Shown: positions 12,151-20,939, numbered from the stretch's first letter. The stretch: DNA of 64,000 nucleotides from Bacteroidales bacterium (GCA_017651225.1 JAGCDF010000031.1:1-64000); one strand, 5' to 3'. The notes: generated by a model from the letters alone, not told the origin. Numbers and translations are program-made.

Positions 12151-13188
12151 CTACACCAACTTGATTCCGGCTGCGCGGCACTCGCGCACCATCTCCTCGG
12201 GCCAGATACTGCTCTGGATCTCGCCGATGTGCGCCTTGCGCAGCAGGTACATGCAGAGGCGGGACTGGCCGATGCCACCGCCGATGGTGCAGGGCAGCTC
12301 GCCGGCGAGCAGGCTCTTGTGGAAGGGAAGTTCCTCCTTCCAGGTCTCGCCCTTGATCTTCAGCTGGCGGCGCAGGGCCGCTTCGTCCACGCGGATACCC
12401 ATGCTGGACAGCTCGAAGGGACGCTGGAGGATGTTGTTCCAGACCAGAATATCGCCGTTCAGGCCCTGGAAGCCCTCCTCGTTGGGGCTGCTCCAGTCGT
12501 CGTAGTCCGCGGCGCGGCCGTCGTGCGGATGCCCGTCGGAGAGGACGCCGCCGATGCCGATGATGAACACGGCGCCCCAGCGGCGCACAATCTCGTTTTC
12601 ACGCTCCTTCGGGGTGAGGCCCGGGTAAAGCTGCACCAGCTCCTCGGCGTGCACGAAATGGATATCTTCCGGCAGTTCAGGGGTGATCTGCGGGAATTCA
12701 ACGAAAAGTTTGTTCTCCGTGACTTTGATGGCTTCGTAAATGCGGCGGACGGTCTGCTTGAGGAAACCCAGGTGGCGGTCCTCCCGGCGGATGACCTTCT
12801 CCCAGTCCCACTGGTCCACGTAGATGGAGTGGATATTGTCCAGCTCCTCGTCAGGGCGCAGGGCGTTCATGTCGGTGTAGATGCCGCGCCCGGGGGCGAT
12901 GCCCATCTGCGCCAGCTTGGCGCGTTTCCATTTGGCGAGGGAGTGCACGACCTCGGCCTGCTGCTCGGCCATGTCCTTGATCGGGAAACGGACCGGGCGC
13001 TCCACGCCGTTGAGTTCGTCGTTGAGGCCGGTCCCGGAGAGCACGACCATCGGGGCGGTCACGCGCAGCAAGGCCAGCTGGGCTGACAGATTGTTCTGGA
13101 ACATGTCCTTGACGGCCTTGATGGCCTTCTCCGTTTTCTCTGCTCCTTCGAGCAGATCCACGTACCTTTCGGGGAGGATCAGTTGCAT
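12151..13188 (-). CDS. asnA: Aspartate-ammonia ligase (asparagine synthetase A)
   Basis: A 345-residue protein, near the family's usual 330. It makes asparagine from aspartate, ammonia and ATP. The class II synthetase-like core is evident: VTAPMVVLSGTGLNDELNG near residue 45, the segment SIYVDQWDWEKV near 120, and the C-terminal GGGIGQSRLCMYLL near 305. The ATG at 13188 is preceded by a TATCTTTG box at 13217-13224 that lies in an inverted repeat. The gene is transcribed alone. Confidence 0.95.
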   Translation of the reverse strand: MQLILPERYVDLLEGAEKTEKAIKAVKDMFQNNLSAQLALLRVTAPMVVLSGTGLNDELNGVERPVRFPIKDMAEQQAEVVHSLAKWKRAKLAQMGIAPGRGIYTDMNALRPDEELDNIHSIYVDQWDWEKVIRREDRHLGFLKQTVRRIYEAIKVTENKLFVEFPQITPELPEDIHFVHAEELVQLYPGLTPKERENEIVRRWGAVFIIGIGGVLSDGHPHDGRAADYDDWSSPNEEGFQGLNGDILVWNNILQRPFELSSMGIRVDEAALRRQLKIKGETWKEELPFHKSLLAGELPCTIGGGIGQSRLCMYLLRKAHIGEIQSSIWPEEMVRECRAAGIKLV

Positions 13189-13199
13189 AACGGGTAATA

Positions 13200-13227
13200 C
13201 ACTATCTTGTTGAATGCAAAGATAGTG
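13200..13227 (-). promoter_or_regulatory. asnA promoter within a 9-bp inverted repeat
   Basis: CACTATCTT (13200-13208) and AAGATAGTG (13219-13227) form a perfect inverted repeat with a 10-base loop. The right arm includes the minus-strand -7 box TATCTTTG (13217-13224). It could be an operator, or a weak hairpin ending the upstream gene; no T-run is present. Confidence 0.5.
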
Positions 13228-13228
13228 A

Positions 13229-14209
13229 TTATTTCTTCTTGCGCAAGGTCAAATGCATGTAAGAAACGACGCCGAGCAGGATGATCAGAATGGCGTGGGC
13301 TTCGTGGCCGAGCGTGGCGAGCAGGATGCCGGTCTCCCAGGGGGCGCCGTAGAGGCTCTGCATCGACAGGGCCACGAGGTAGTGGTAAGCGCCGATGCCG
13401 CCCGGGACGGGAATCACGGAGGCGAGGTTGCCCACAGCCGACAGGAAGAGCGCGTCGGTGAGCGTCAGCGCGTCCAGCATCGGGATGGCGCGGATGGAGC
13501 AGTACATCATCGTGACGTAGCTCGCCCAGATGCCGACGGTGCTGAGCAGGAAGGGCCACTTGCGCTCCATCTTCGCGATGCTGGCGAAGCCGGCGACGAG
13601 GCCGGACAGCGCGTCGGCGACCTTGCCGAACAGGCGCACACGGGCGCGGAAGCGGAACACGGCCCAGAAAAGGGCGACCAGCAGAACCACGGCGCCCAGA
13701 GCGATCCAGCCCGCCGGGCCGCCGGCGCGACCGGTCATCGGGCCCCAGATGTGCTCCGTGAAGAAGGGCCCGAAGGTGCTCCACTTGGAGGCCAGGGCCG
13801 ACACGAGCAGGATGATGATGGCCGCGATGTCCGAGAGGCGCTCGCAGACGATGGTCCCGAGGGCCTTTTCGTAGCTCAGTTTCTTGGTGCTGACGTAGCC
13901 GCAACGTACGAATTCGCCTGCGCCGGGCAGCACCACGTTGACCAGATTACCGACGTTGATGGCGTCCCAGACGGTCATCCGGCGGAGATCCGGGTCAAGC
14001 GGGCGCATCAGCGCGGTCCACCGCCGCTCACGGAAAACCAACGCCACGACAGCGGCGGCGAAATAGATGGCGATCCAGAACCAGCGGGTCTGCTGCAGAT
14101 CTTCCCAGAAGGTTTTCCAATCCACCGTCCGGAAGGCGAACCAGACCAGCACGACGGCCAGGATGGCGGACAGGGTATATTTGATGATATTTGCGGCTTT
14201 CTTGTCCAT
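13229..14209 (-). CDS. LPG synthase transmembrane-domain (UPF0104 / flippase-like) protein
   Basis: A 326-residue integral membrane protein with about eight hydrophobic segments. The segments LPGAGEFVRCGYVSTK and VIPVPGGIGAYHYLVA are hallmarks of the lysylphosphatidylglycerol synthase/flippase-like membrane domain family. No aminoacyltransferase domain is attached, so its lipid substrate is unknown. The ATG at 14209 (MDKKAANII) is chosen because TAAATTTG at 14215-14222 lies only 5 bases upstream; a TTG three codons earlier would overlap the box. Divergent from the PfkB kinase gene. Confidence 0.85.
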   Translation of the reverse strand: MDKKAANIIKYTLSAILAVVLVWFAFRTVDWKTFWEDLQQTRWFWIAIYFAAAVVALVFRERRWTALMRPLDPDLRRMTVWDAINVGNLVNVVLPGAGEFVRCGYVSTKKLSYEKALGTIVCERLSDIAAIIILLVSALASKWSTFGPFFTEHIWGPMTGRAGGPAGWIALGAVVLLVALFWAVFRFRARVRLFGKVADALSGLVAGFASIAKMERKWPFLLSTVGIWASYVTMMYCSIRAIPMLDALTLTDALFLSAVGNLASVIPVPGGIGAYHYLVALSMQSLYGAPWETGILLATLGHEAHAILIILLGVVSYMHLTLRKKK

Positions 14210-14214
14210 CGGCT

Positions 14215-14245
14215 GCAAATTTACGATTATATTTTGTTATTTTTG
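14215..14245. promoter_or_regulatory. Face-to-face divergent promoters, UPF0104 gene and PfkB kinase
   Basis: TAAATTTG on minus (14215-14222) and TATTTTTG on plus (14238-14245), with a 15-base spacer. They end 5 and 6 bases from the two ATG codons, so both transcripts are predicted to be nearly leaderless. Confidence 0.6.
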
Positions 14246-14251
14246 TCAAAT

Positions 14252-15253
14252 ATGAAATCGATACTCGGAATTGGCAATGCCCTGACGGACATCCTGGCCG
14301 TCCTGCCGGACGACTCCCTGCTCGCGGAGTTCCACCTCCCGAAGGGGAGCATGCAGCACGTGGACGTGACGACCGGCGACGGCATCTGGCAGGCCCTCAA
14401 GCCTCTGGGCGTGAAATATGTGGCCGGCGGCTCGGCCGCCAACACCATCGCATGCACGGCCATTCTCGGCATGCCTTCCGGCTTCATCGGCAAGATCGGC
14501 AACGACGAGCTGGGCCTGCTCTTCAAGAGCGACCAGGAGCAGTACGGCGTGAACACGCACCTGCTCACGAGCGAAAAGCATGCGAGCGGCCGCTCGATGG
14601 TGTTCGTCAGCGGCGGCAACGCCGAGCGCACCTTCGCCGTCTACCTCGGCGCCGCGCTCGACCTGGTGCCGGACGACCTGCAGCCGGAATGGTTCGAAGG
14701 CTACGACTATTTCCATATCGAAGGCTACCTGGTGCAGAACCAGGATCTGGTCCGCCGGGCGGTCGAACTGGCCCGGGCGGCCGGTTGCATCATCTCCCTG
14801 GACCTGGCGTCCTACAATGTCGTGGAGTCGAACCTCGCGTTCCTGCACGACATCGTGGAGAAATACGTCGACATCGTCTTTGCCAACGAGTCCGAGGCGC
14901 GCGCCTTCACCGGCCAGGCCGACCCGCGCGCGGCGCTGGACGAGCTGTCCAAAATCAGCCGCACGGCCATCGTGAAGGTGGGCAAGAACGGCAGTTGGCT
15001 CAAGCGGGACGGGCAGGTGGAGTTCGCCGAGCCCTGGCCGGCCGACCCCGTGGACGCCACGGGCGCCGGCGACACCTACGCCGCCGGCTTCCTGTACGCC
15101 GACGCACAGGGCTTGCCGCTCAAGGTCTGCGGCGAGATCGGCTCCTGCATCGCCGCCAAGGTGGTGGAGGTGATCGGCACCAAAATCGACATCCCCCGCT
15201 GGCGCATCGCCAAGCAGGAAATACGTGAACTGATGGTACCCCAGGGCGTATGA
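14252..15253 (+). CDS. PfkB-family sugar/nucleoside kinase (adenosine kinase-like)
   Basis: A 333-residue kinase. The N-terminal ILGIGNALTDILA, the AGGSAANTIACTAILG segment near residue 62 (PfkB signature 1) and DATGAGDTYAAGFL near 270 (signature 2, with the catalytic Asp) are all present. The overall form is closest to the adenosine kinase-like PfkB proteins of Bacteroidales, but the substrate is not proved. First gene of a three-gene operon: the next start overlaps its stop as ATGA. The frame is open upstream, but the promoter box fixes the start at 14252. Confidence 0.9.
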   Translation: MKSILGIGNALTDILAVLPDDSLLAEFHLPKGSMQHVDVTTGDGIWQALKPLGVKYVAGGSAANTIACTAILGMPSGFIGKIGNDELGLLFKSDQEQYGVNTHLLTSEKHASGRSMVFVSGGNAERTFAVYLGAALDLVPDDLQPEWFEGYDYFHIEGYLVQNQDLVRRAVELARAAGCIISLDLASYNVVESNLAFLHDIVEKYVDIVFANESEARAFTGQADPRAALDELSKISRTAIVKVGKNGSWLKRDGQVEFAEPWPADPVDATGAGDTYAAGFLYADAQGLPLKVCGEIGSCIAAKVVEVIGTKIDIPRWRIAKQEIRELMVPQGV

Positions 15254-15735
15254 AGAATCCTATCCTGACCTTGTACCGCCGGATCGTGCTTCAGCGCGAC
15301 CGGAGCCATGTTCCGACCAAGCTGATTCCCCTGTCCAAAATCAAGCGCGCCGCGGTGTACGTGGACGGCATGGCCGAAGGGGAAGACACGATGTCGGTCC
15401 GCCGGGCGGTGCAGCAATACTTCGACTACCACAGCATCCCCGTGACGATCCTGTACCCGCAGAAAGGGGACTTGAACCTGTTCGGCCGCCTGAAGAACCG
15501 CGTCCGCGGCACCCGGGAGTTCCGGAAGGAGGATCTGTTCATTTCCCTGGCAAGCTCGCCCGAAAACTTCGCGGCGGAATACGAGGCCTGCTGCAGCACG
15601 GCCCGCTTCAAGGTGGGGCGCTTCAATCTGCCGGGCGACGTATTCGACCTGGTCGTCGCCGATCCGCAGGAGGACGAAGCGACCCAGGCGGCGGCCTTCG
15701 CCGCCATCAAAGACTTCCTAGACAAGATTCAATGA
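15250..15735 (+). CDS. Conserved hypothetical protein (possibly DUF6913 family)
   Basis: A 161-residue soluble protein with no signal peptide. It has alternating hydrophobic strands, for example AAVYVDGM (residues 34-41), IPVTILYP and FDLVVADP, suggesting an alpha/beta fold. It resembles small hypothetical proteins of Bacteroidota; the DUF6913 label is from memory and uncertain. It overlaps the PfkB kinase by ATGA upstream and the next gene by ATGA downstream, so it is translated with them. Function unknown. Confidence 0.75.
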   Translation: MKNPILTLYRRIVLQRDRSHVPTKLIPLSKIKRAAVYVDGMAEGEDTMSVRRAVQQYFDYHSIPVTILYPQKGDLNLFGRLKNRVRGTREFRKEDLFISLASSPENFAAEYEACCSTARFKVGRFNLPGDVFDLVVADPQEDEATQAAAFAAIKDFLDKIQ

Positions 15736-16208
15736 AGAAATACCTGATCGTTTTTCTGATATCGATGGTCCCGCTGATCGAGCTTCGCGGCGCCATTCCC
15801 TACGCGGTGGGCTTCGACCTGCCGCTCGTCCCTTCGCTCCTCGTGGCGCTGCTGGGCAACATGGTCCCCGTGCCGTTCATCTTCCTCTTCGCCCGCAAGG
15901 TGCTGGAGTGGGGCAAGGACAAGAAATACACGGGCAAATTCTTCACCTGGTGCCTGGAGAAAGGCGAAAAGGGTGGCCGCAAGCTGGAAGCCAAGGCCGG
16001 CGCCGGCCTCTACCTGGCCCTGCTGCTCTTCGTGGGCATCCCGTTGCCCGGCACGGGCGCCTGGACCGGCACCCTCGCCGCCAGCATCCTGGACATGGAT
16101 TTCAAGAAGAGCATGCTCTTCGTCTTCCTGGGCCTGCTGCTCGCTGCCGGCATCATGCTCCTCGCCAGCCTCGGCGTCTTCGGGGCGATTCATCTGGTTA
16201 AAAACTGA
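15732..16208 (+). CDS. Small multidrug export protein family (COG2426) membrane protein
   Basis: A 158-residue membrane protein with about four hydrophobic segments. PLIELRGAIPYAVGF (residues 14-28) and GIPLPGTGAWTGTLAA (near 104) are hallmark segments of the Sm_multidrug_ex family. The family name is historical; the transported substrate is not known. Last gene of the PfkB operon. Its 3' end overlaps the TonB receptor gene on the other strand by 11 bases. Confidence 0.88.
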   Translation: MKKYLIVFLISMVPLIELRGAIPYAVGFDLPLVPSLLVALLGNMVPVPFIFLFARKVLEWGKDKKYTGKFFTWCLEKGEKGGRKLEAKAGAGLYLALLLFVGIPLPGTGAWTGTLAASILDMDFKKSMLFVFLGLLLAAGIMLLASLGVFGAIHLVKN

Positions 16209-18414
16209 TTTTATAACTGATATTCGGAAGAATGGGAAGGAGAGCAATCTCCTCCCATTCTTCCGTTTGTGCGTTGTAGTAGAGCATGAACGGATTGAAG
16301 TGATTCGTGACATTGCAGACCCCAATGTTCAGTTCGTGGTGGCAGCGCCGGGAGTCGAACGAGAACTGGTAGCCCAGGTCAAGCCTGAGTACATCCGGCA
16401 TATGATAATCATTGATTCCGCTGCTATTGAAGTACTCCGCAGTCCACGTTTCGCCTAAGAAATGCATTTGCGCTTGTTGCGCCACGCTGTTTTCCCAATG
16501 CCCGCTCTGATAGGTGAACGCCACCTGGAAACCACGCCAGGAAGCAGAAGCGTTCAGTATATGCTGCCGGTCGAAGCGCGCATGAAACGGGGCTCCGTCC
16601 AAGACGCTGGCGAAGCCTTCCCGATTGGTTCTGGACCAGGTATAGGCAATGTGGACCTGCAGGTCCTTTCCCGCATATTCGTATTGAAACTCAGCGCCAT
16701 ACGCATTGCCGCGCCCCGTATCTACATGTTCCTCCCATTCCGCCAGTGCACCGCTGAACAGCGTGGGTGCGTATTTGAAATAGACCAGTCCTTGCATCCA
16801 TTTCCGGAAGGCACCGACCGAAACAGTGTGCCGGTCAAGCTGGAGATCCAGTCCCGCATAGGCCTGCGTGGCCGTTTCCGGCCGGACAGTTTTCCCGGAG
16901 GGGACGACGATATCCAGCGACCAACCCGTCGGAAGACCCTCCAGTGTATGGTAGAACTGCGAACTCCTGTCAAAAGTCAAGTCCAGACCGAACTGCGGAA
17001 CAGGATGCCATTTGAAAGCAAAGCCGGCATCTGGCGTGAAGAACGTTTCGCCCACGCGGAAGCGCGTGAAGAGGTTCCCCCGAACGGAAAGCATTAGAGA
17101 AAGTTTCTCCGGGATGTCGTAATTGCCCTGGATCCACGCTGTAGTCAGGAGTCCGTTCGAGAAATGGCTGACAGACGCCACCTGGCCGGGATTGAACAGG
17201 GCATCGCGAAGGTTGAGGCCATAGGAGTAGCGAAAAAAAGCACCGCCCTGCCGGGTCTGGCTGGCCGCCAGCGAAAACTCCGTCATAACCGAGCGTAGCG
17301 ACAACTTCTGCCACTCACCACGGTAAGTCTTCTCTTCCACCTGACTGGAGGCATAGCGGTTCACATAGGCGCGCACTTCCGTGTTGACGCCACCCTGCCG
17401 GTCCTGGTATCCCACAGAAGCGATGATGTTATTCCACCCCACAGAATCGCCAGTGCCGTCTGCCTGGGAAAAGCGGTAGTGATCCAGGCTGCCGAGAACG
17501 AATCCGCTCAATTGCCGGTTGGGGCTGATTTGCCAGCGGACCTGGCCATACAGGTCCCCGACCCCGGCGCCAAAACCGTCGAATCCGCGCAGCACGTCCG
17601 GGAGCATTTTCCGGAAAGCCCGGTATTCGAGAGCCAGCGGAGAGATACGCCCGGAAACGCTGTAGGAGACTTGTTTCCCGGCCTTGCCCTCCGTGGATGC
17701 CGAGACCAGAAAATTGCTGATCGAGAAGCTGGTTTTCTGCCCTTCCATGCCAGGAGCCTTGGAGCGTATGCGCAGGTGTGAAGCGGTGAAATTTCCCTGT
17801 CCGCCTTCGAAACCGCCGCGGGAAAGGCTGACGCTCTCCACGGCCTCCGGCGGGATGACGGTGGTCAGACCCAGCAGATGGGAATACCCATAGACCGGCA
17901 CGCCATCAAGCGTCAGCAAGTTGTTGCCCAGGTTCCCGCCACGGACGTACAGTGCAGACGTCCCGTCGGCTCCGGTCGCGACGCCCGGGAGCGTTTGTAC
18001 CCAACGAAGCGGGTCGCCCTCCCCAAGCGGGGAGATAATGCTGCGTATCCGGGGCATGTCGCTTTGCAGCGTGCCGGGATTCTCCCGGGTTTGCCAGTCT
18101 GTCTTGACTGCGGCGGCGAGCGTGTCCACCCAGGGCCGGTCGGGCTCTCCCTCCTTGTGCAGGATGACCGTTTTCCCCCGGAGCTCATAATCGATTCCAC
18201 TATCTCTGAAAAGCTCCTGTAGGCTTATCTGCAGTGACGCCAGATCCACTACCGGCTGGCAGGAGGCATCCAGGCCCAACGATGCATCATACACGAACCC
18301 GATGCCGTATTTCTGTTTCAGGATTTCCATTTCCGTCCGGAACGTGGATCGGTCCTGTGCTGGCAGGGAAAGCGCAAGAAGCAATGCGGACAGCGCACCA
18401 ATAAGTTTCTTCAT
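16198..18414 (-). CDS. TonB-dependent outer-membrane receptor with STN signalling domain
   Basis: The 738-residue product has a signal peptide (LIGALSALLLALSLPAQ). A short secretin/TonB N-terminal domain follows (about residues 30-85; KYGIGFVYDASLGLDASC), then a plug domain (about 125-225; ALYVRGGNLGNNLLTLDGVP) and a 22-strand-type barrel ending in KISF with a terminal Phe. The STN domain indicates a FecA-like transducer that signals to the FecR protein encoded just upstream. The ATG at 18414 is chosen for its signal peptide; an in-frame ATG at 18444 would overlap fecR. The transported ligand is unknown. The 3' coding region carries a strong hairpin (16225-16265). Confidence 0.9.
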   Translation of the reverse strand: MKKLIGALSALLLALSLPAQDRSTFRTEMEILKQKYGIGFVYDASLGLDASCQPVVDLASLQISLQELFRDSGIDYELRGKTVILHKEGEPDRPWVDTLAAAVKTDWQTRENPGTLQSDMPRIRSIISPLGEGDPLRWVQTLPGVATGADGTSALYVRGGNLGNNLLTLDGVPVYGYSHLLGLTTVIPPEAVESVSLSRGGFEGGQGNFTASHLRIRSKAPGMEGQKTSFSISNFLVSASTEGKAGKQVSYSVSGRISPLALEYRAFRKMLPDVLRGFDGFGAGVGDLYGQVRWQISPNRQLSGFVLGSLDHYRFSQADGTGDSVGWNNIIASVGYQDRQGGVNTEVRAYVNRYASSQVEEKTYRGEWQKLSLRSVMTEFSLAASQTRQGGAFFRYSYGLNLRDALFNPGQVASVSHFSNGLLTTAWIQGNYDIPEKLSLMLSVRGNLFTRFRVGETFFTPDAGFAFKWHPVPQFGLDLTFDRSSQFYHTLEGLPTGWSLDIVVPSGKTVRPETATQAYAGLDLQLDRHTVSVGAFRKWMQGLVYFKYAPTLFSGALAEWEEHVDTGRGNAYGAEFQYEYAGKDLQVHIAYTWSRTNREGFASVLDGAPFHARFDRQHILNASASWRGFQVAFTYQSGHWENSVAQQAQMHFLGETWTAEYFNSSGINDYHMPDVLRLDLGYQFSFDSRRCHHELNIGVCNVTNHFNPFMLYYNAQTEEWEEIALLPILPNISYKISF
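16225..16265. terminator. Long hairpin inside the receptor 3' end, likely terminator for the convergent operon
   Basis: Arms 16225-16242 and 16249-16265 pair over 17 bp with one bulged A and a 6-base loop (AGCAAT). On the plus strand it starts 17 bases after the stop of the COG2426 gene and is followed by a short TTTG. It also encodes part of the receptor's last 20 residues on the minus strand. Confidence 0.5.
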
Positions 18415-18415
18415 C

Positions 18416-19222
18416 TTATTCACCAGATTTGACAATTTGGACATCCATAGCGGCTTCTATCGCAGCAACGATGAAATCCAGTCCGTCATCAACCATAAAA
18501 TCTCCTGTCAACTGTTTCCCGATTGCCGTTTCAGGCACAACGGACAGTTGCTGCCCATAGAGGGCTGTGAGTTCTTCAAGCACCGTCCCGAGCGGAACGG
18601 ATTCGTAGGCGAGCCGCCCGGTCGCCCAGGCGGCAGGGTTCGGCAACTCCGGCGCCTCCAGGACGGGAGCTCCGGCGCTCGCCGACAGGAAGGCGCGCTC
18701 CCCTTTGGCAAGGACCACCCATTCCTCTGTGGACACGCGGGAGAAGCGTACGCGTCCTTCGATCACATAGACTTCGCCTTCGTCCGCATCGAACAAGAAT
18801 CGGGTTCCAAGCACGCGGACATAAGCCTCTTCCGTGTGTACTTCGAAGGGCGCATCCGGGTTGTGGACCACGTCAAAGCACCCGGTTCCGCTCAGACGCA
18901 CCGTCCGCTCCCGGGAGAAACGGTGTGGCTGATAAGCGAGGCTTGCGCCCTCCTTCAATTGGACGACGGACCCGTCCGGGAGTTCCGCGACAGGGGCCGT
19001 CACCATCTCCCAGCGGTCCATTGACCGCTGATGCAGGGTCGTCCCGATCGTTATCGTTACGACAAACATGGTCACCAACGCCCACCACCATATAACTGTA
19101 GTTCTTTTCTCGACTGTTCCGCTTCCTTCCCGACCCCAAAATCGCTCCAGCGCTTGATCTGGACTAAACACTTTAGGCCGATAATGACGAAGGATGAACT
19201 GTATATTATGTTTATTCCGCAT
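18416..19222 (-). CDS. FecR-family anti-sigma factor
   Basis: A 268-residue protein with one membrane segment (about residues 47-68, VIWWWALVTMFVVTITIGTT) and a periplasmic FecR domain (LPDGSVVQLKEGASLAYQ, VRVLGTRFLFDAD, VIEGRVRFSR), then a C-terminal STN-like domain (VPLGTVLEELTALYGQQLSV). It would hold the ECF sigma factor at the membrane until the TonB receptor signals. The ATG at 19222 is 4 bases after the DUF4249 stop; the frame is open further upstream but overlaps that gene. The receptor gene follows after one base. Confidence 0.9.
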   Translation of the reverse strand: MRNKHNIQFILRHYRPKVFSPDQALERFWGREGSGTVEKRTTVIWWWALVTMFVVTITIGTTLHQRSMDRWEMVTAPVAELPDGSVVQLKEGASLAYQPHRFSRERTVRLSGTGCFDVVHNPDAPFEVHTEEAYVRVLGTRFLFDADEGEVYVIEGRVRFSRVSTEEWVVLAKGERAFLSASAGAPVLEAPELPNPAAWATGRLAYESVPLGTVLEELTALYGQQLSVVPETAIGKQLTGDFMVDDGLDFIVAAIEAAMDVQIVKSGE

Positions 19223-19226
19223 TAGT

Positions 19227-20297
19227 TTAAAAAGTAGTATATAATTGTGCAACGGGAAGGATTTGCGACGTGGAGGCCCCGAAAAAGCCAGTCCCACCTT
19301 CTATATTTGAATAGGGAGATTCCCGAATGAACCGGTCAGACAGCAGACTCGATTCATTTCTTTTCCAAAGGAGTTCCGCTTCATCAATATATTGATTATA
19401 CTTGTCCGACAAGGCGGTAAAAAGCAGGTAGTCATCCGTTGCAGACATAGGGATAAATGTCGGCAACGATTTATCTATCGCTTCCGGGAAAATACCAAAT
19501 CCCCATTGACCTTCCCGAAAATCTCCGGATATGGTAAAGTACTCTTGCTGAATGGCAGATTCTTTTTCTATTCGAAGATAACGATGATGACAACTGAAAC
19601 CAACAAGCGCAGGATTCAGCAAAACATTATCTTTCTGTTTTGCGCCATAGACTTCCCCGTTCAAATTGCCATTAAGTACGCCTGGGGAATCGGTACACAT
19701 CATTTCGGATAAACGATGCTTCCCGGTCTGCTCATCATATACATAACCACGGACAAGGAGATGGACGGGCAGAGAGGCCGACTGGTAAAAAACACTTCTG
19801 ATTTCTTCCCATTTATAGTATCCTCTTGCAGGCCCAATAATAAGATTCGGATCCATATAAAAGTTTTTCATTATAAAGTATTCCGGATTCTTGACATTGA
19901 GTCGATCAAAATGTCCTCTCGCATACGAGACATCCACCGCAGGTGGCATCGTGTCTTCCGCTCGGATGATACCGTAGCCGGGGACTTCAATCTCCAGTCG
20001 GTAGCCGTGCTCCGGGATTGCGGCGTAGTCCAATGTCCAGCAACCTTCCGAATTGTGTTCGAATTCTCCGGCCGGCTGCGACTCCGTCAGGTCGGTCAGC
20101 GTCGCCACGGCGCCCTCCAGCGCCTCCGGGCCGATTCCGGACTTTCCGTTGGTCAATGACAAATACAGGGTCTGCTGCGGGTCTTCCGACAGGATGCAGT
20201 CCACGACCACCTGCCTGTCTCCGACAACCAGCTCCACCTGCTTGACGCAAGCAGATACCATCGGAAGAATGGCGAATAGTAACTTGGCAGGATTCAT
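19227..20297 (-). CDS. DUF4249 lipoprotein
   Basis: A 356-residue protein with a lipoprotein signal (ILPMVSAC, lipid Cys near residue 17). The N-terminal pattern VVDCILSEDPQQTLYLSLTN and the later EIEVPGYGIIRAEDTMP match DUF4249 surface lipoproteins, which usually follow TonB receptors and are thought to help capture ligand. Here the gene precedes fecR instead. The DNA is clearly poorer in GC than its surroundings (48 of 120 bases over 19381-19500), suggesting recent transfer or weak codon selection. Exact ligand unknown. Confidence 0.83.
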   Translation of the reverse strand: MNPAKLLFAILPMVSACVKQVELVVGDRQVVVDCILSEDPQQTLYLSLTNGKSGIGPEALEGAVATLTDLTESQPAGEFEHNSEGCWTLDYAAIPEHGYRLEIEVPGYGIIRAEDTMPPAVDVSYARGHFDRLNVKNPEYFIMKNFYMDPNLIIGPARGYYKWEEIRSVFYQSASLPVHLLVRGYVYDEQTGKHRLSEMMCTDSPGVLNGNLNGEVYGAKQKDNVLLNPALVGFSCHHRYLRIEKESAIQQEYFTISGDFREGQWGFGIFPEAIDKSLPTFIPMSATDDYLLFTALSDKYNQYIDEAELLWKRNESSLLSDRFIRESPYSNIEGGTGFFGASTSQILPVAQLYTTF

Positions 20298-20367
20298 ATA
20301 TTTTATGCTTTTCCTACCTTATAGACACAATAAAAACGAGAAACTACTATTCGATACTGAAAAATAA

Positions 20368-20826
20368 CTAGGATTTCTCCAAAACGCGCTGGATTCTCTT
20401 GGTCGCCTTTGCAATATGATTCCGCACGGTATGGACAGAAATACCCAAACGTACCGCTATGTCTTCGTAACTCACCCCGTCCCGCTTGCTCAACAGAAAA
20501 GCCTCGCGCATCCGATTGGGGAGGGCGTCAAGGACAGACCAGATGCGCGCCTCCAACTCGGCGCAATCCTCCGGCTCCTCCGCCGCCAATTCCTCAGGAT
20601 CGACCCCGGTCCGGGAAAGGCTCTGTTTACGCAGATAGTTCAAACATCGATTACGCACCGCAGCGAACAGATAGGCCTTGACATCCCGGACCTCGGCCTG
20701 ACTCTTCCAGATGTCCACGAAGACCTCCAGCACCAAATCCTCCACGGCGGCCGTGTCCGGTACGAAATGCAGGGCATAGACACACAACTGCTTGTAGTAT
20801 TTCTTTATTTGATGCTCGATGTCCAT
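20368..20826 (-). CDS. ECF (FecI-type) RNA polymerase sigma factor
   Basis: A 152-residue sigma-70 family protein. Region 2 is seen in EDLVLEVFVDIWKS and VKAYLFAAVRNRCLNYLRK; region 4 in LPNRMREAFLLSKRDGVSYEDIAVRLGIS-type sequence with a helix-turn-helix near residue 120. It probably switches on the downstream DUF4249, fecR and receptor genes. The gene is followed by a 70-base gap, so the downstream genes may have their own sigma-dependent promoter. A weak box TACCTTTA lies upstream of the ATG at 20826. Confidence 0.92.
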   Translation of the reverse strand: MDIEHQIKKYYKQLCVYALHFVPDTAAVEDLVLEVFVDIWKSQAEVRDVKAYLFAAVRNRCLNYLRKQSLSRTGVDPEELAAEEPEDCAELEARIWSVLDALPNRMREAFLLSKRDGVSYEDIAVRLGISVHTVRNHIAKATKRIQRVLEKS

Positions 20827-20879
20827 GACTAACGAAACGCCAGATAAAGGTAAAAAAAATATTTCATCCTGGCGCTCTG

Positions 20880-20904
20880 ATTCCGGGTCCAGCCCGGAAT
20901 GACT
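20880..20904 (-). repeat. REP-like palindrome, copy 1
   Basis: ATTCCGGG (20880-20887) and CCCGGAAT (20893-20900) form a perfect 8-bp stem with loop TCCAG, followed by GAC. Read on the minus strand it begins GTCATTC, as do the copies at 21030 and 40430 and the one inside the gene at 41660. Confidence 0.65.
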
Positions 20905-20924
20905 ATATTTTCCCGAAAAATCCG

Positions 20925-20932
20925 TATATTTG
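20925..20932 (+). promoter_or_regulatory. -7 box for tRNA-Arg
   Basis: TATATTTG ends 7 bases before the first tRNA base at 20940, which gives an RNA that starts close to the mature 5' end. Confidence 0.6.
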
Positions 20933-20939
20933 CACCCCC

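Noticed and set aside
13229..14218. TTG start for the UPF0104 gene
   Set aside because: The TTG overlaps the -7 box; the ATG three codons later has proper spacing.
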